Source of the DNA: Phycobacter azelaicus
Lineage (GTDB): Bacteria > Pseudomonadota > Alphaproteobacteria > Rhodobacterales > Rhodobacteraceae
NCBI RefSeq assembly: GCF_014884385.1
Contig: NZ_WKFH01000003.1
Span: forward strand, 1,688,001 to 1,752,000
Direction of reading: 5' to 3'
DNA: 64,000 nucleotides
A program made the translations under genes and the position numbers. Shown here piece after piece: positions 1 through 10,195 of this stretch (position 1 is the first letter of the stretch; every line of letters begins with the position of its first letter). The notes beneath the pieces are model-generated. The model did not search any database. It was not told the origin of the DNA and was given only the letters and a program-made list of their open reading frames with translations.

Positions 1-1
1 C

Positions 2-1333
2 TTCTCGCTCAACATGAACGTGCTGATCGATGGGGTCACGCCGAAGGTCTGCTCGATGAAGGAGGTGCTGCGGGCCTTTCTGGATCATCGCCGCGACGTG
101 TTGCAGCGCCGCTCGCGCCACCGGATGGCAAAGATCGATCACCGGCTGGAGGTACTGGACGGATTCATCATCGCCTTCCTGAACCTCGACCGGGTGATCG
201 ACATCATTCGCTATGATGAAGACCCCAAGGCTGCCCTGATGCGCGAGGACTGGTCCAGGGATCACCCCCGCGCCCATGACGAGGCCGATTATCTGACGCC
301 CGCTGCCGGGGCAGGGGAGCTGACCGAGGTTCAGGCCGAGGCGATTCTCAACATGCGCCTGCGTTCTTTGCGCAAGCTGGAAGAGATCGAGCTGACCCGC
401 GAACGCGACGCCCTGCGCGAAGAACGCGCTGGGCTGGTCGAATTGCTCGGCTCGGAAGAGCTACAGTGGACACGGATCACCGAACAGCTGCGCGAGACGA
501 AAAAGACCTTTGGCAAGAACTATGAGGGCGGCGCCCGCCGCACCCGCTTTGCCGAGGCGGGCGAGGTCGAGGATGTCCCGCTAGAGGCGATGATCGATCG
601 TGAGCCGATCACCGTGGTCTGCTCCCAGATGGGCTGGATTCGGGCCATGACCGGCCACATTGATCTAGGGCGAGAGTTGAAGTTCAAGGACGGTGACGGC
701 GCGCGCTTCATCTTCCATGCTGAGACCACCGATCGGCTGTTGGTTTTTGGCAGCAACGGGCGATTCTATACCTTGTCGGCCTCCAACCTGCCCGGCGGTC
801 GCGGCATGGGGGAACCTGTCCGCCTGATGGTGGATCTGCCCAATGAGGTGGAGATCGTTGATATCCTGATCCACAACCCCGAAGGTCGGCTTCTGGTCGC
901 TTCCTCGGCGGGCAACGGCTTTATCTGCGCGGAAAAAGACATCGTGGCCCAGACCCGTGGCGGCAAGCAGGTGCTGAACGTCAAGGATGACGAGAAAGCC
1001 AAGATCTGCATCCCCGTTCTGGGCGATCACGTGGCTGTGGTCTCTGAGAACGGCAAATTCCTTGTCTTCTCGGTCGAGGAAATGCCGGAACTCACCCGTG
1101 GCAAGGGGGTGCGCCTGCAAAAGTACAACATGGCGCGTGGCAAGCAGGGCTCGCTCGAACTGGACGGTGGCCTCAGCGATGTCACGACCTTCAACTGGGA
1201 CGAGGGCCTCTCTTGGGAAATGGGCGGCGGCAAGACGCGCCATGAGACTGATCTGGGTCAGTGGCTGGGCAAGCGGGCCGGGGTTGGCAAGCGTCCGCCT
1301 TACGGATTCCCCCGCAACTACAAGTTCAAATAA
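2..1333 (+). CDS. parC: DNA topoisomerase IV subunit A, C-terminal part (5' end outside window)
   Basis: ParC is the DNA-cleaving subunit of topoisomerase IV, which decatenates daughter chromosomes. The frame is open from the first bases of the window, so this is the 3' part of a longer gene; about 443 residues are visible. They cover the end of the breakage-reunion domain with its coiled-coil tower (residues rich in E, R and L, including the stretch LRSLRKLEEIEL) and then the beta-pinwheel C-terminal domain, with GyrA-box-like repeats such as TRGKGVRLQKY. The protein ends PRNYKFK, typical of alphaproteobacterial ParC. GyrA is the alternative, but the short single C-terminal domain and the lack of an acidic tail fit ParC better. 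Confidence 0.9.
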   Translation, partial: FSLNMNVLIDGVTPKVCSMKEVLRAFLDHRRDVLQRRSRHRMAKIDHRLEVLDGFIIAFLNLDRVIDIIRYDEDPKAALMREDWSRDHPRAHDEADYLTPAAGAGELTEVQAEAILNMRLRSLRKLEEIELTRERDALREERAGLVELLGSEELQWTRITEQLRETKKTFGKNYEGGARRTRFAEAGEVEDVPLEAMIDREPITVVCSQMGWIRAMTGHIDLGRELKFKDGDGARFIFHAETTDRLLVFGSNGRFYTLSASNLPGGRGMGEPVRLMVDLPNEVEIVDILIHNPEGRLLVASSAGNGFICAEKDIVAQTRGGKQVLNVKDDEKAKICIPVLGDHVAVVSENGKFLVFSVEEMPELTRGKGVRLQKYNMARGKQGSLELDGGLSDVTTFNWDEGLSWEMGGGKTRHETDLGQWLGKRAGVGKRPPYGFPRNYKFK

Positions 1334-1415
1334 TCGCCACCGGGGTTTACCGGCGCTGCCCGCTCTGGCTATCTGGCGGCGACCGGCTCTTCCGGTGCGA
1401 CACAGGGAACAAGAC

Positions 1416-1988
1416 ATGATCCGACTTTTGACCTTCCTGGGCCTATTTGCCCTGGTCACGGCCTGCAGCGAGACGCAACTCAACGAGCCGCCCGAAGATT
1501 TGGGAGCCTTCAAGGTAAGGGTGGCTCATGTCTACACGGAAAAGGCCCTGAAATGGCCGATGTCTCGTGACGCGCAGCAGTCCGAGTGGGTTGAGCCAAT
1601 GAAGGCGGCGCTTGAAGCGCGCCTGCGCCGTTACGAGGGCAGCCAGGAATACGATGTGGCTGTGACGCTTGAGGGCTTCATGCTGGCACCTCCGGGCGTT
1701 CCGGTCCTGTTCAATCCAAAAAGCGTCGCCGTTGTGAATGTCTTTGTCTATGACGTCGCCAATGAGGAATTCCTCGCCGACAAACATCAGATGGAGGTGT
1801 TTGAGGACACCACAGGAGAAAGCGCGATTGTCGGCTCGGGCCATAGCCGCACCAAGGAAGAGCAAATCGCTGGCCTTGCACTCAACATCGCTGATGCAGT
1901 TGAGGAATGGATGGCTGAGCAGCACAAGGAAAATGGCTGGTTTGCTCCTCGAGCCGAGACAGGCAAAGAGGCCAGCGAAGAGGGCTAA
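1416..1988 (+). CDS. Predicted lipoprotein, unknown function
   Basis: This encodes 190 residues beginning with a short basic and hydrophobic signal and a lipobox LVTAC, with the lipidated cysteine at residue 17, so the protein is probably anchored in the outer or inner membrane facing the periplasm. The mature part has mixed alpha/beta character, including a central VAVVNVFVYDV strand and a helical C-terminus, and no domain I can name. The ATG at 1416 is chosen because it gives the signal sequence; the open frame extends upstream into parC. It lies 82 bases after parC in the same direction and may be co-transcribed. The function is unknown. Confidence 0.75.
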   Translation: MIRLLTFLGLFALVTACSETQLNEPPEDLGAFKVRVAHVYTEKALKWPMSRDAQQSEWVEPMKAALEARLRRYEGSQEYDVAVTLEGFMLAPPGVPVLFNPKSVAVVNVFVYDVANEEFLADKHQMEVFEDTTGESAIVGSGHSRTKEEQIAGLALNIADAVEEWMAEQHKENGWFAPRAETGKEASEEG

Positions 1989-2063
1989 GCCCCGGGCTTT
2001 GGTCTGAAATCCGATCATTCAGGCCGAACTTGGCCAAATCCGCATCTGTCAAGCAGGAACGGG

Positions 2064-2092
2064 TTGATTTTTGCGCGTAAACCAAATAATCG
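2064..2092 (+). promoter_or_regulatory. Predicted promoter of tuf copy 1
   Basis: A -35 box TTGATT (2064-2069) and a -10 box TAATCG (2087-2092) are separated by exactly 17 bases, about 60 bases ahead of the EF-Tu start. The spacer and the CG-ending -10 box match the other translation-gene promoters in this window. Read by eye only. Confidence 0.5.
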
Positions 2093-2152
2093 GCGCGCGC
2101 AGAGGAAACCGGGTCGCAGATGGACCCCACATTTCAAAAGGGCGCCAAGAGA

Positions 2153-3328
<1,176 letters not shown>

Positions 3329-3380
3329 TCACAGCTTTGCTGTGATGGTTGCGGCCGGGTATCCGCGCCTCGGCGCGGAT
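3329..3380 (+). repeat. Two tandem hairpins after tuf copy 1
   Basis: Directly after the stop codon there is a perfect 7-bp hairpin (TCACAGC-TTT-GCTGTGA, 3329-3345). A second hairpin follows at 3361-3380, with ATCCGCGCC paired to GGCGCGGAT. Neither has a T-run, so they are more likely 3'-end processing or stability structures upstream of the true terminator. Confidence 0.5.
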
Positions 3381-3408
3381 GTCCCGAGAGGAACTCGGTA
3401 GCAAATAG

Positions 3409-3439
3409 AAAGGGCCTCCTTCGGGAGGCCCTTTTTTTT
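3409..3439 (+). terminator. Intrinsic terminator of tuf copy 1
   Basis: A perfect 9-bp stem (AGGGCCTCC / GGAGGCCCT) closed by a TTCG tetraloop is followed by eight T residues. This is a textbook rho-independent terminator. Confidence 0.93.
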
Positions 3440-3637
3440 CATGCGGCACAGGCGGATCAGGGCAGTGTCCGACAACAGCTCCAGTGGAGCTTTTGAGGGC
3501 GCAGGAGGCGAAAGCCTCGGCGCGGCCCGAACGCGGGGCGTCCGGCTAGGCTTTGCACTCAAGAGGTATTGAAGGACTTTTCCAGCGAATGCATGCCGCC
3601 ATTTGTCGGCGTGCGTAGTAAGCGATAGCATTCTCGA

Positions 3638-4120
3638 ATGGATGAATTGATCTTGGGAATTAAGGAAAAATTCGAAGCTTCAGCGCCTCCCAAATTTCCG
3701 GAGTGGCGACCGCAATGGAAAGCCTCGGAAGCGTATGAAGAAACAGCCTACTTTGAGGGCAAGTCGTGGGATGATCTAAAAGTATCGGACTTTGAAACCT
3801 ACACCCTCTGTCACGCGTTTTTCCCCGACGATTGTGCACTCTACTATCTAGGGGCAAACATGTACTGGGAGTGTCGCTCCGAGCATTTTCTAGCCATGGC
3901 CATGGAACGCCTGCTTTCGGACCCAGATCGGGTCGGAACGGCGTTCCGCAAACACCACAGGTTATCTACCCGCATTGAGTACCTATGGAAGCGCATGGAC
4001 GGCGGGCAGAAGTCTATGCTGCTTTCATACTTGGACAGGGTCGCGGAAAGCGCTGTTGCGGATGCCGAAGCGGTCCAAGAAATCATTCGCGGCTACAAGG
4101 TTGCTTTGCAGCGAATGTGA
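3638..4120 (+). CDS. Uncharacterised 160-aa protein (possibly DUF6714-like)
   Basis: This is a soluble, mostly helical protein with no signal peptide or membrane segment. The sequence around residues 38-75 (FEGKSWDDL followed by a stretch ending in a tyrosine-rich helix) and a later predicted helix ending in a LSYLDRV-type segment resemble my memory of the DUF6714 family, but this is a weak recollection. It stands alone between the tuf terminator and a gene on the opposite strand. Codon use is less GC-biased than in the ribosomal genes around it, suggesting accessory or acquired DNA. Function unknown. Confidence 0.6.
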   Translation: MDELILGIKEKFEASAPPKFPEWRPQWKASEAYEETAYFEGKSWDDLKVSDFETYTLCHAFFPDDCALYYLGANMYWECRSEHFLAMAMERLLSDPDRVGTAFRKHHRLSTRIEYLWKRMDGGQKSMLLSYLDRVAESAVADAEAVQEIIRGYKVALQRM

Positions 4121-4330
4121 AGACCACTCCATCCAACGCAGCCCATCATTTCCGAGCCGGGACAATCCCCAAACCCACCGTCCGCCCCACCCGCAACCGT
4201 TTCGCGCGCGAAACATCTTGCCGTCTTGGCCAATGGGACAACAGGCCAGATCCGGCATGTTGGACGTAGGGTAGGCCTGTCACCCTTTTGGGGTTCAGCT
4301 GGGGTTCAGCCCGCCTAACGTCCGGCCGCT

Positions 4331-5038
4331 CTAGCTAGGGCTTTTGATTGGCTCCGGCTTCCGCCCAGCGGCCCGGTCTGCCTTGTCCGTAATCTCATCC
4401 AGGCAGGCTTCCAGGCTTTGGCGCAGCGCTTCGGCTTCTTCTTCGGTTGGGCGTTTGGGAACCGTCTCTGTCCATTCCTGGCACATCAATACCCCGCTCG
4501 AGAAGGGTAGAGGCAGCATCTGCTTGTCCCATGTGGGCAGTTTCATGACCTTCTTTTCTGCAAAAGCCACGGTGAAAACCCGGCAGCCCGTCATACGCGC
4601 CCAGACAATCGGAACGGTGGAGGAAATCCGCGCCGGACCACGGGGGCCGTCGGCCGCTATGCCGATCGAGCAGCCTTCTTTGGTGCGGCGTACCACTTCG
4701 CGTGAAAGGGCGACATGGCGCTGATAGCTGGCCATGGGAATGGTCTCAAAGCCCAGACGCACAAGGATCTGCCCGGCCAGACGCCCGGCCCGCGCGGCTG
4801 AGGTCAATGCGCAGATCCGTCCCAGGGAGGTGTCAAAAAGGTAGGGGGCCATGATCAGCCTTTGGTGCCAGAGCACAAAAATCACGGGCTCGCCACGGGC
4901 GACGCAGGCGTCCATGTCCTCAAAACCACTGCGCTGCCAGCGCGAGGTGCGATGGGCGAATCGGACGTAAGAGGCAAACATGGCCTCAATGGTGCGATTG
5001 AAGCGCGGACTGTCGGCAATGCGTTTTCTGAGGCTCAC
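4331..5038 (-). CDS. DUF374 lysophospholipid acyltransferase-family protein
   Basis: This belongs to the LPLAT/DUF374 group, inner-membrane-associated acyltransferases related to the lipid A late acyltransferases; the exact acceptor is not known. The sequence shows the conserved FVLWHQRLIMAPY block, a central LTSAARAGR block and ADGPRGPAR. I prefer the GTG start at 5038, giving 235 residues beginning MSLRKRIADSP, because AAAGGA lies 8 bases upstream of it; the ATG at 5065 adds nine residues and has no visible ribosome-binding site. The gene points away from tRNA-Trp and stands alone. Confidence 0.82.
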   Translation of the reverse strand: MSLRKRIADSPRFNRTIEAMFASYVRFAHRTSRWQRSGFEDMDACVARGEPVIFVLWHQRLIMAPYLFDTSLGRICALTSAARAGRLAGQILVRLGFETIPMASYQRHVALSREVVRRTKEGCSIGIAADGPRGPARISSTVPIVWARMTGCRVFTVAFAEKKVMKLPTWDKQMLPLPFSSGVLMCQEWTETVPKRPTEEEAEALRQSLEACLDEITDKADRAAGRKPEPIKSPS

Positions 5039-5139
5039 GGCAGGGTTCCTTTCGCTGCTCCTCATAATCCAGCAACCGGGCGGCTGCCAGCCCGGGGTTG
5101 GGAAAGGGTGGATTGAGCGGTTTTGGCGCCATTTCCCTC

Positions 5140-5168
5140 TTGCCTCCTACGCGGCGGTGGCTTAGGAA
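5140..5168 (+). promoter_or_regulatory. Predicted promoter of tRNA-Trp
   Basis: TTGCCT (5140-5145) and TAGGAA (5163-5168) are separated by 17 bases and end 12 bases before the tRNA. Spacing and position fit a tRNA promoter; the -10 box is weak. Confidence 0.45.
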
Positions 5169-5180
5169 CTGCCGCACCGT

Positions 5181-5256
5181 AGGGGTATAGCTCAGTTGGT
5201 AGAGCGACGGTCTCCAAAACCGTAGGTCGCGGGTTCGAGCCCTGCTGCCCCTGCCA
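5181..5256 (+). tRNA. tRNA-Trp (anticodon CCA)
   Basis: A 76-nt cloverleaf is visible: the acceptor AGGGGTA pairs with TGCCCCT, the D-loop contains AGTTGGTA, the anticodon loop CTCCAAA carries CCA, the T-loop is GTTCGAG, and an encoded CCA tail follows discriminator G. In many proteobacteria tRNA-Trp sits immediately upstream of secE-nusG. Here a 4.3-kb block of surface-type genes separates it from secE. Confidence 0.97.
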
Positions 5257-5418
5257 TTTCCCAGACTGCACAGATTGTATCATCCACCTGACCGATCAAC
5301 AGGACGCTCGCGCGATCACAAGTGGTGGCGGGTGGCCCGAAAAAAACGTTCCACCACAGAGACTGCGGTGAAACGGAAAATGTCGGTTCGCACAGGATCG
5401 AACATCATTGGTGGCAGA

Positions 5419-7608
5419 TCAGGCTGCGGCGTTCACCTTACCACCCGACCGTGATTGAGGCGTGTCGATCTTGGCCGGAATATCCAGATGCGCCGGAGGT
5501 AGCCCCTGGAGATGGCGCTCAAAGATCATGTCAAATCCGCGTTCGATATCGGCTGCAAAACCGCGCGTGTCAAACAGCGGAGACGACAGACGCTTGCGCT
5601 TCAGTTGCGCACGAAGCGAGGTCAAGGCCTCCAGATCATTGGCGAGCACCAAGGCCTTTTCTTCATACTCGGCTTCATTCTTGGCGATCAGTTCTGGCAG
5701 GCCGACTGCGTTGACAAGGCTGGCGCCAACGCGTGCTGCAAACTGACGGCCGGGCATGGTCAGGACGGGCAGCCCCGCCCAAAGCGCATCGCTTGCGGTG
5801 GTATGCGCATTCACGGTGAAGGTGTCGAGAAACAGGTCGGCAACCCGGTGTCGTGCAAGGTGTTCATCAACCGCGATGCGCGGGGCAAACACCAGGCGGT
5901 CTGGGTCTATGCCACGCTCTTTGGCCTCTTTGCGCAGGTTTGCCTTGGAAACGGGACCACCATCCAGCAACCACAGAACACTGTCTGGGGTCTGCTTCAG
6001 GATCCGCATCCAGATGTCGAACTCGCGCGGGGTGATTTTGTAGCTGTTGTTGAAACAGCAGAGCACCACACCCTGATCGGGGAGGCCGCAATCACGGCGC
6101 GTGAACTGCTGACCCGAGATCGGGCGCTCACGGTCGTTCACCTGATAGCTGTGGGGCATGCGGATCAGGTGTTCGTCAAAGTAGCGCTCGCTGCCGGGCG
6201 GGCAGGTGATGGAATCTGCGATCAGGTAGTCAAAGGCGGTGCTGCCCATGGTTCCCGGGTAGCCGAGGTAGGACACATGCAGAGGGGCGAGCCGGTTGGC
6301 AAAGAGTTCAGCGCGGGAGTCGCCGGTATAGCCTTTCAGGTCAATCGCGATATCGAGCTGATCGGACTGAGCGATCTCGGTCACTTCGGCGGTGGACAGA
6401 TTGGAGACGTCCCGAAACTGGGCGACATCGCGCATAACGCGTTCGCGTGCGGCGTCCGCCGGTGCGGTTCCATAGGAGTAGGCGGTAATCTCGAACCGGC
6501 TCTTGTCATGGGCGGCAAAAAGTCCTCCCATCAGGTACATTGTCGCATGATCCTGGAAATCCGAAGAGAAGTAGCCAATACGCAGTTTCGCGGGGCGTTG
6601 CGCCGACCGGGCCGGTGCGGCGGCGGGTACGCTGGGGATCAGCTCGTTTGCATGGGCCTGGGTGCGTAGGCGCAAGAGGTCGGGATTGTCCTCCAAAGTC
6701 ATCATGATGAATGGCGAGCATGAAATGCCCTGAAGGCCCAGAACCCGGCGATGTTCGTTGTACTCGCCAACCCAGTTCCAATCGTTCAGCTGTGCCATCA
6801 TATGCAGTTTTTGCGCGCGGGCACGGTCATTTCCGGGATTTTTACTCAGGACGTCTTCAAAGCTGCGAATCGCGTCCTCCTGATTGCCGGACAGAAGCTC
6901 CATCTGGCCAAGATTGAAGCGGGCTTCTGTCAGCTCCGGCGCCAGCTCACAGGCTTGCTGGAACAGATCCTTGGCCTCTTCTACTCTGCCGAGGCGTCGC
7001 AGCGTATTGGCGCGATTGTAGATCAGCCGCGGATTGTTCGGGCAATTCTGATCGGCCCGCTCCAATAGGGTCAATGCTTCGGTCAGGTTGCCTTGATCGG
7101 TCAGGATGTTGGCGAGACTGTTCAGGGCCATGATGTGGTCGGCATCGAGTGACAGGCATTTTCTGTAAAGTGCAACGGCATCATTCTTGCGCCCCATTGC
7201 GGTGCAGACATCTGCCATTGCCGCATAGGTTCCCGGCGCCCGGGGGTTAAGCTCACAGGCCTTGTGCAGGCAGGTTGCAGCTTCATCCAGATTGCCGACC
7301 TTTAGGTGAGACTGGCCCAGAAGGTCCCAAAGAAAGTGAGAGCGCCGAAAAGAATTCAGCAGTGTGGCGCAGGACGATGCAGTTGCCTGAAACTGGCCGG
7401 CTGCAAAACTTTGCATGAGCGCATTCTGCGTTTCCTCCGGCGGGTTCTGTTCAGATTGCATCCGCTGCTGGAGAGACTTCAGGGCTTTGAGGGCACGGGT
7501 GTTCTTTGGGAACTTGTTGAGGATGTCACCATAAACGCGTGCAGCGTCATCCAGTCTTGCGTCACGTTCCAAGCGTTGAGCTTTGCTCAAAGAAGTTGCG
7601 ATGGTCAT
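5419..7608 (-). CDS. TPR-containing GT41 (O-GlcNAc-transferase/SPINDLY-like) glycosyltransferase
   Basis: The 729-residue protein has an N-terminal half (about residues 15-290) of tetratricopeptide repeats, recognisable by repeated A-x-G-x-x-x-x-A patterns about 34 residues apart, and a C-terminal half (about 340-715) of GT41 type. Catalytic-domain motifs include GYFSSDFQDHATMYL (about 345-359), IDLKGYT, YLGYPGTMG, CFNNSYKITP and a C-terminal NAHTTASDALWAGLP block that binds the UDP-sugar in this family. There is no signal peptide, so it acts in the cytoplasm. Bacterial relatives glycosylate proteins such as flagellins or adhesins; the acceptor here cannot be read from sequence. It is transcribed divergently from the GSCFA gene. 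Confidence 0.9.
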   Translation of the reverse strand: MTIATSLSKAQRLERDARLDDAARVYGDILNKFPKNTRALKALKSLQQRMQSEQNPPEETQNALMQSFAAGQFQATASSCATLLNSFRRSHFLWDLLGQSHLKVGNLDEAATCLHKACELNPRAPGTYAAMADVCTAMGRKNDAVALYRKCLSLDADHIMALNSLANILTDQGNLTEALTLLERADQNCPNNPRLIYNRANTLRRLGRVEEAKDLFQQACELAPELTEARFNLGQMELLSGNQEDAIRSFEDVLSKNPGNDRARAQKLHMMAQLNDWNWVGEYNEHRRVLGLQGISCSPFIMMTLEDNPDLLRLRTQAHANELIPSVPAAAPARSAQRPAKLRIGYFSSDFQDHATMYLMGGLFAAHDKSRFEITAYSYGTAPADAARERVMRDVAQFRDVSNLSTAEVTEIAQSDQLDIAIDLKGYTGDSRAELFANRLAPLHVSYLGYPGTMGSTAFDYLIADSITCPPGSERYFDEHLIRMPHSYQVNDRERPISGQQFTRRDCGLPDQGVVLCCFNNSYKITPREFDIWMRILKQTPDSVLWLLDGGPVSKANLRKEAKERGIDPDRLVFAPRIAVDEHLARHRVADLFLDTFTVNAHTTASDALWAGLPVLTMPGRQFAARVGASLVNAVGLPELIAKNEAEYEEKALVLANDLEALTSLRAQLKRKRLSSPLFDTRGFAADIERGFDMIFERHLQGLPPAHLDIPAKIDTPQSRSGGKVNAAA

Positions 7609-7844
7609 GGAGTCCTATCTCACTTGCATGCTATTCTCGACCGCTGCACCTTCTGATGACTTACCGGGCCGTTGTGAGTGACCATGGCCGAAGAGAATTA
7701 AAAATCGATTGATCGAAATTTGTGGTCGTTTTGTGGGATCTGCGCCGCGGTTTCACCGCCGGGTACGCAGGATCTCTGGCATTGATTGAAATCACCGGGT
7801 TCTGCTCGTAGGCTCGGCCTGCAGACCCAGGACAACGGTTCATA

Positions 7845-8933
7845 ATGCGCAGCTCGACGCCCCCAAACCCCTATGCCGATTTGCCGGAAACAGCCTTTTG
7901 GAAAAGCGCTGTCGCAGCGCATAATCCGCTTGAAATATCGGGCCTTTGGACGCCCAAATTCGCGGTTACATCCAAGGATAAGGTCGTCACTTTCGGTTCT
8001 TGTTTCGCCCAGCATTTCAGCCGCGCCCTCATCGCGCGTGGCTATGATTGGCTGGATGCCGAACCTGCACCCACCTTGCTGACCGAGGAGCAGGCCCGCA
8101 GTTTCAATTACGGGATATTTTCGGCCCGCACCGGGAACATCTACACGGCGCGCATGCTGCGTCAGTGGCTTCAGCTTGCCTTTGGTGAGGTGGATTCGCA
8201 GATGGCTGAATGGCGGGAAACATGGGAGGCACAGGGGCGTTTCCAGGACCCCTTGCGTCCGGTGATAGAAACCGGTGGTTTCGCTTCGCTGGACGAGCTG
8301 TTTGCCTGCCGCAACGCAACGCTTGCCGCAGTGCGCAAGGCCGTGCGGGAGGCAGATGTCTTTGTCTTCACTATGGGGCTGACCGAAAGTTGGCGCAACC
8401 GAACCGCCGGTGTGGAATACGCACTGTGCCCCGGCACCGCTGGCGGTGTCTTCGATCCGCAGCAGCATGCGTTTCACAACCAACGCTACCCGGAAATCCA
8501 GACGGACATGAACGCGGCCCTGAACCTGATGCGACAGAACAATCCGCGCCTCAGGGTCTTGCTCACGGTGTCCCCGGTGCCGCTGACTGCAACCGCTTCG
8601 GAAAAGCATGTGCTGACCGCCACATCCTATTCCAAGTCCGTGCTGCGCGCCGTGGCGGGAGATCTCGCTGCGGACCACGACTGGGTCGATTACTTCCCGT
8701 CCTATGAGATCATCACTCATCCGGCCTTTCGCGGCATGTTCTACGCCAGCAACCAGCGCAGCGTCGTGGCCAAGGGCGTGGACCATGTGATGGAGAGTTT
8801 CTTTGAAGCGCAGCACTCCCGGTTTCCGCAAAAAACGGGCCGGACAGGTAGAAAGGTTGGGGTAGGGGTAGCGGATCGCGGTGGCCGGGCGGTGAAATGC
8901 GAAGAGGAAATGCTTGATGCTTTCGCACGCTGA
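7845..8933 (+). CDS. GSCFA-domain protein
   Basis: The 362-residue protein carries the family-naming motif GSCFA at residues 51-55 within VVTFGSCFAQHFSRAL, followed by FNYGIFSARTGNIYTARML and a FTMGLTESW block, all hallmarks of the GSCFA family (PF08885). The family is predicted to be SGNH-hydrolase-like and is often found near glycan or capsule genes; its biochemistry is poorly known. The gene is divergent from the GT41 transferase and overlaps the next gene by 17 bases, so those two are surely co-translated. Confidence 0.88.
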   Translation: MRSSTPPNPYADLPETAFWKSAVAAHNPLEISGLWTPKFAVTSKDKVVTFGSCFAQHFSRALIARGYDWLDAEPAPTLLTEEQARSFNYGIFSARTGNIYTARMLRQWLQLAFGEVDSQMAEWRETWEAQGRFQDPLRPVIETGGFASLDELFACRNATLAAVRKAVREADVFVFTMGLTESWRNRTAGVEYALCPGTAGGVFDPQQHAFHNQRYPEIQTDMNAALNLMRQNNPRLRVLLTVSPVPLTATASEKHVLTATSYSKSVLRAVAGDLAADHDWVDYFPSYEIITHPAFRGMFYASNQRSVVAKGVDHVMESFFEAQHSRFPQKTGRTGRKVGVGVADRGGRAVKCEEEMLDAFAR

Positions 8934-9693
8934 ACAGTCCATCTGCGTCTTTGGCGACAGCCATATTGCATGCATCAAACACGCGCTGGATGAAAACCGC
9001 GTCTCCGTGCCGTTTGGGAGGCTCGAATTCTGGGGTGCCAGCGGCCCGTCCTTTCGCGGGATCCATCTGAAGGACCGGCGCTTGCAGCCCCTAACCGAAG
9101 AAGCGCAAGAACAGGTCAAAATGATCAGTGGCACCGGCCGCGGCAGTTTGGCGCCCGAGGATTTTGACGTGTTCCTTTTTGTCGGAAGCCGCCTGCGCGC
9201 GCAGTCTTATATCGTGCCGATGCTTTGGCGGGCGCAGGATGAGGCAGGATACCTCAGCCAGGCGGTGCGCGATGCGGTTCTGGAACGCTGGCTGACCGGC
9301 TGCCGCTCCTACCGCGCAGCGCGTGCCTTTGCGGCATCGGGCAAGACGCGGGTGTTCTTTGCTCCGGCTTCTTTCATGAACGATCAGGTGCTCGATGAAA
9401 AAGTGGTTGCCCGATCGATCAATCAGCAGGCCACGGCTGCCGAGCGCTCTGCCCTGTGGGAGGGCGTCGCGCAGCGTATGGATCGGGACGGCATCACGCT
9501 GATAGCGCAGCCCGAGCAAACTGTGACGCGTGGATGCCTGACCCGGATTGAGTATGCGTCAAGCCGTGCGATCGAATTGCAGGACCCGGTTCACAAGAAC
9601 GGAGCCTTTGGCGCCTTGATCCTGAAAGCCATGTTTGCGCAGCTTGCAGAGGATACTGCAGCGGCATCGCCTCATGTTGACGTATCGGTCTGA
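8917..9693 (+). CDS. SGNH/GDSL-like hypothetical protein
   Basis: The 258-residue protein begins with an FGDSH motif at residues 12-16, the usual nucleophile block of SGNH hydrolases, and has DPVHKNGAFG near the C-terminus, which resembles the catalytic D-x-x-H block. The ATG at 8917 is chosen because AGAGGA lies 8 bases upstream; a TTG one codon earlier is possible. It overlaps the GSCFA gene, suggesting that the two act on the same substrate, probably an acylated sugar. No signal peptide is evident. Confidence 0.7.
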   Translation: MLSHAEQSICVFGDSHIACIKHALDENRVSVPFGRLEFWGASGPSFRGIHLKDRRLQPLTEEAQEQVKMISGTGRGSLAPEDFDVFLFVGSRLRAQSYIVPMLWRAQDEAGYLSQAVRDAVLERWLTGCRSYRAARAFAASGKTRVFFAPASFMNDQVLDEKVVARSINQQATAAERSALWEGVAQRMDRDGITLIAQPEQTVTRGCLTRIEYASSRAIELQDPVHKNGAFGALILKAMFAQLAEDTAAASPHVDVSV

Positions 9694-9712
9694 GGACAGG
9701 CCCCGGCGGGGC

Positions 9713-9741
9713 TTGAATTTGCGGCCCGTAGCAGCTAAATC
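9713..9741 (+). promoter_or_regulatory. Predicted promoter of secE-nusG
   Basis: TTGAAT (9713-9718) and TAAATC (9736-9741) are separated by 17 bases, about 34 bases before the secE start. It follows the same rule as the other module promoters in this window. Confidence 0.5.
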
Positions 9742-9774
9742 CCGGCGAACCCGCCTATAGAGAGATCACGCCAC

Positions 9775-9972
9775 ATGGCTATGACCAATCCAGTTCAGTT
9801 TATCCAGCAAGTCCGCGCCGAAGTCAGCAAGGTCGTCTGGCCGACCCGCCGCGAGGTGCTGCTGACCACCGTGATGGTCTTTATCATGGCGGCCCTGACC
9901 GCGGCCTTCTTTGCGCTTGTGGACCTGTTGATCCGTACGGGGCTTGCCGGGCTATTGGGGATGTTTGGCTGA
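9775..9972 (+). CDS. secE: Preprotein translocase subunit SecE
   Basis: This 65-residue protein is the single-span form of SecE that clamps SecY in the inner-membrane translocon. It shows the conserved amphipathic helix QQVRAEVSKVVWPTRREV (about residues 10-27) and one hydrophobic span (about 30-55). The length is normal for alphaproteobacteria, which lack the two extra spans of E. coli SecE. It is followed 223 bases later by nusG, with a possible terminator-like hairpin between them. Confidence 0.96.
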   Translation: MAMTNPVQFIQQVRAEVSKVVWPTRREVLLTTVMVFIMAALTAAFFALVDLLIRTGLAGLLGMFG

Positions 9973-10083
9973 TACCCGGCAAGACGGGTGTGGCAGAGGT
10001 CTGATGCGCCCGTAAAAGCCGCGCAGCCTCTTGATCTCACTCCCTGCTGAGGGTAGTTGGGCCGGTAACTCTGGCATGGGCGT

Positions 10084-10112
10084 GCGGCGAATCGTGTTGC
10101 GCGCCGCTTTTT
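10084..10112 (+). terminator. Possible attenuator or weak terminator between secE and nusG
   Basis: GCGGCG (10084-10089) can pair with CGCCGC (10102-10107) around a 12-base loop, followed by five T residues. A further GGGGC-AGTC-GCCCC hairpin lies at 10117-10130. The large loop makes termination efficiency doubtful. Confidence 0.4.
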
Positions 10113-10195
10113 GTTAGGGGCAGTCGCCCCTGGCCAAAACCGAATTATGATGAATGCGGCGCACAGCGCCCTGTAAAACAAGGACGATCAGGCTC

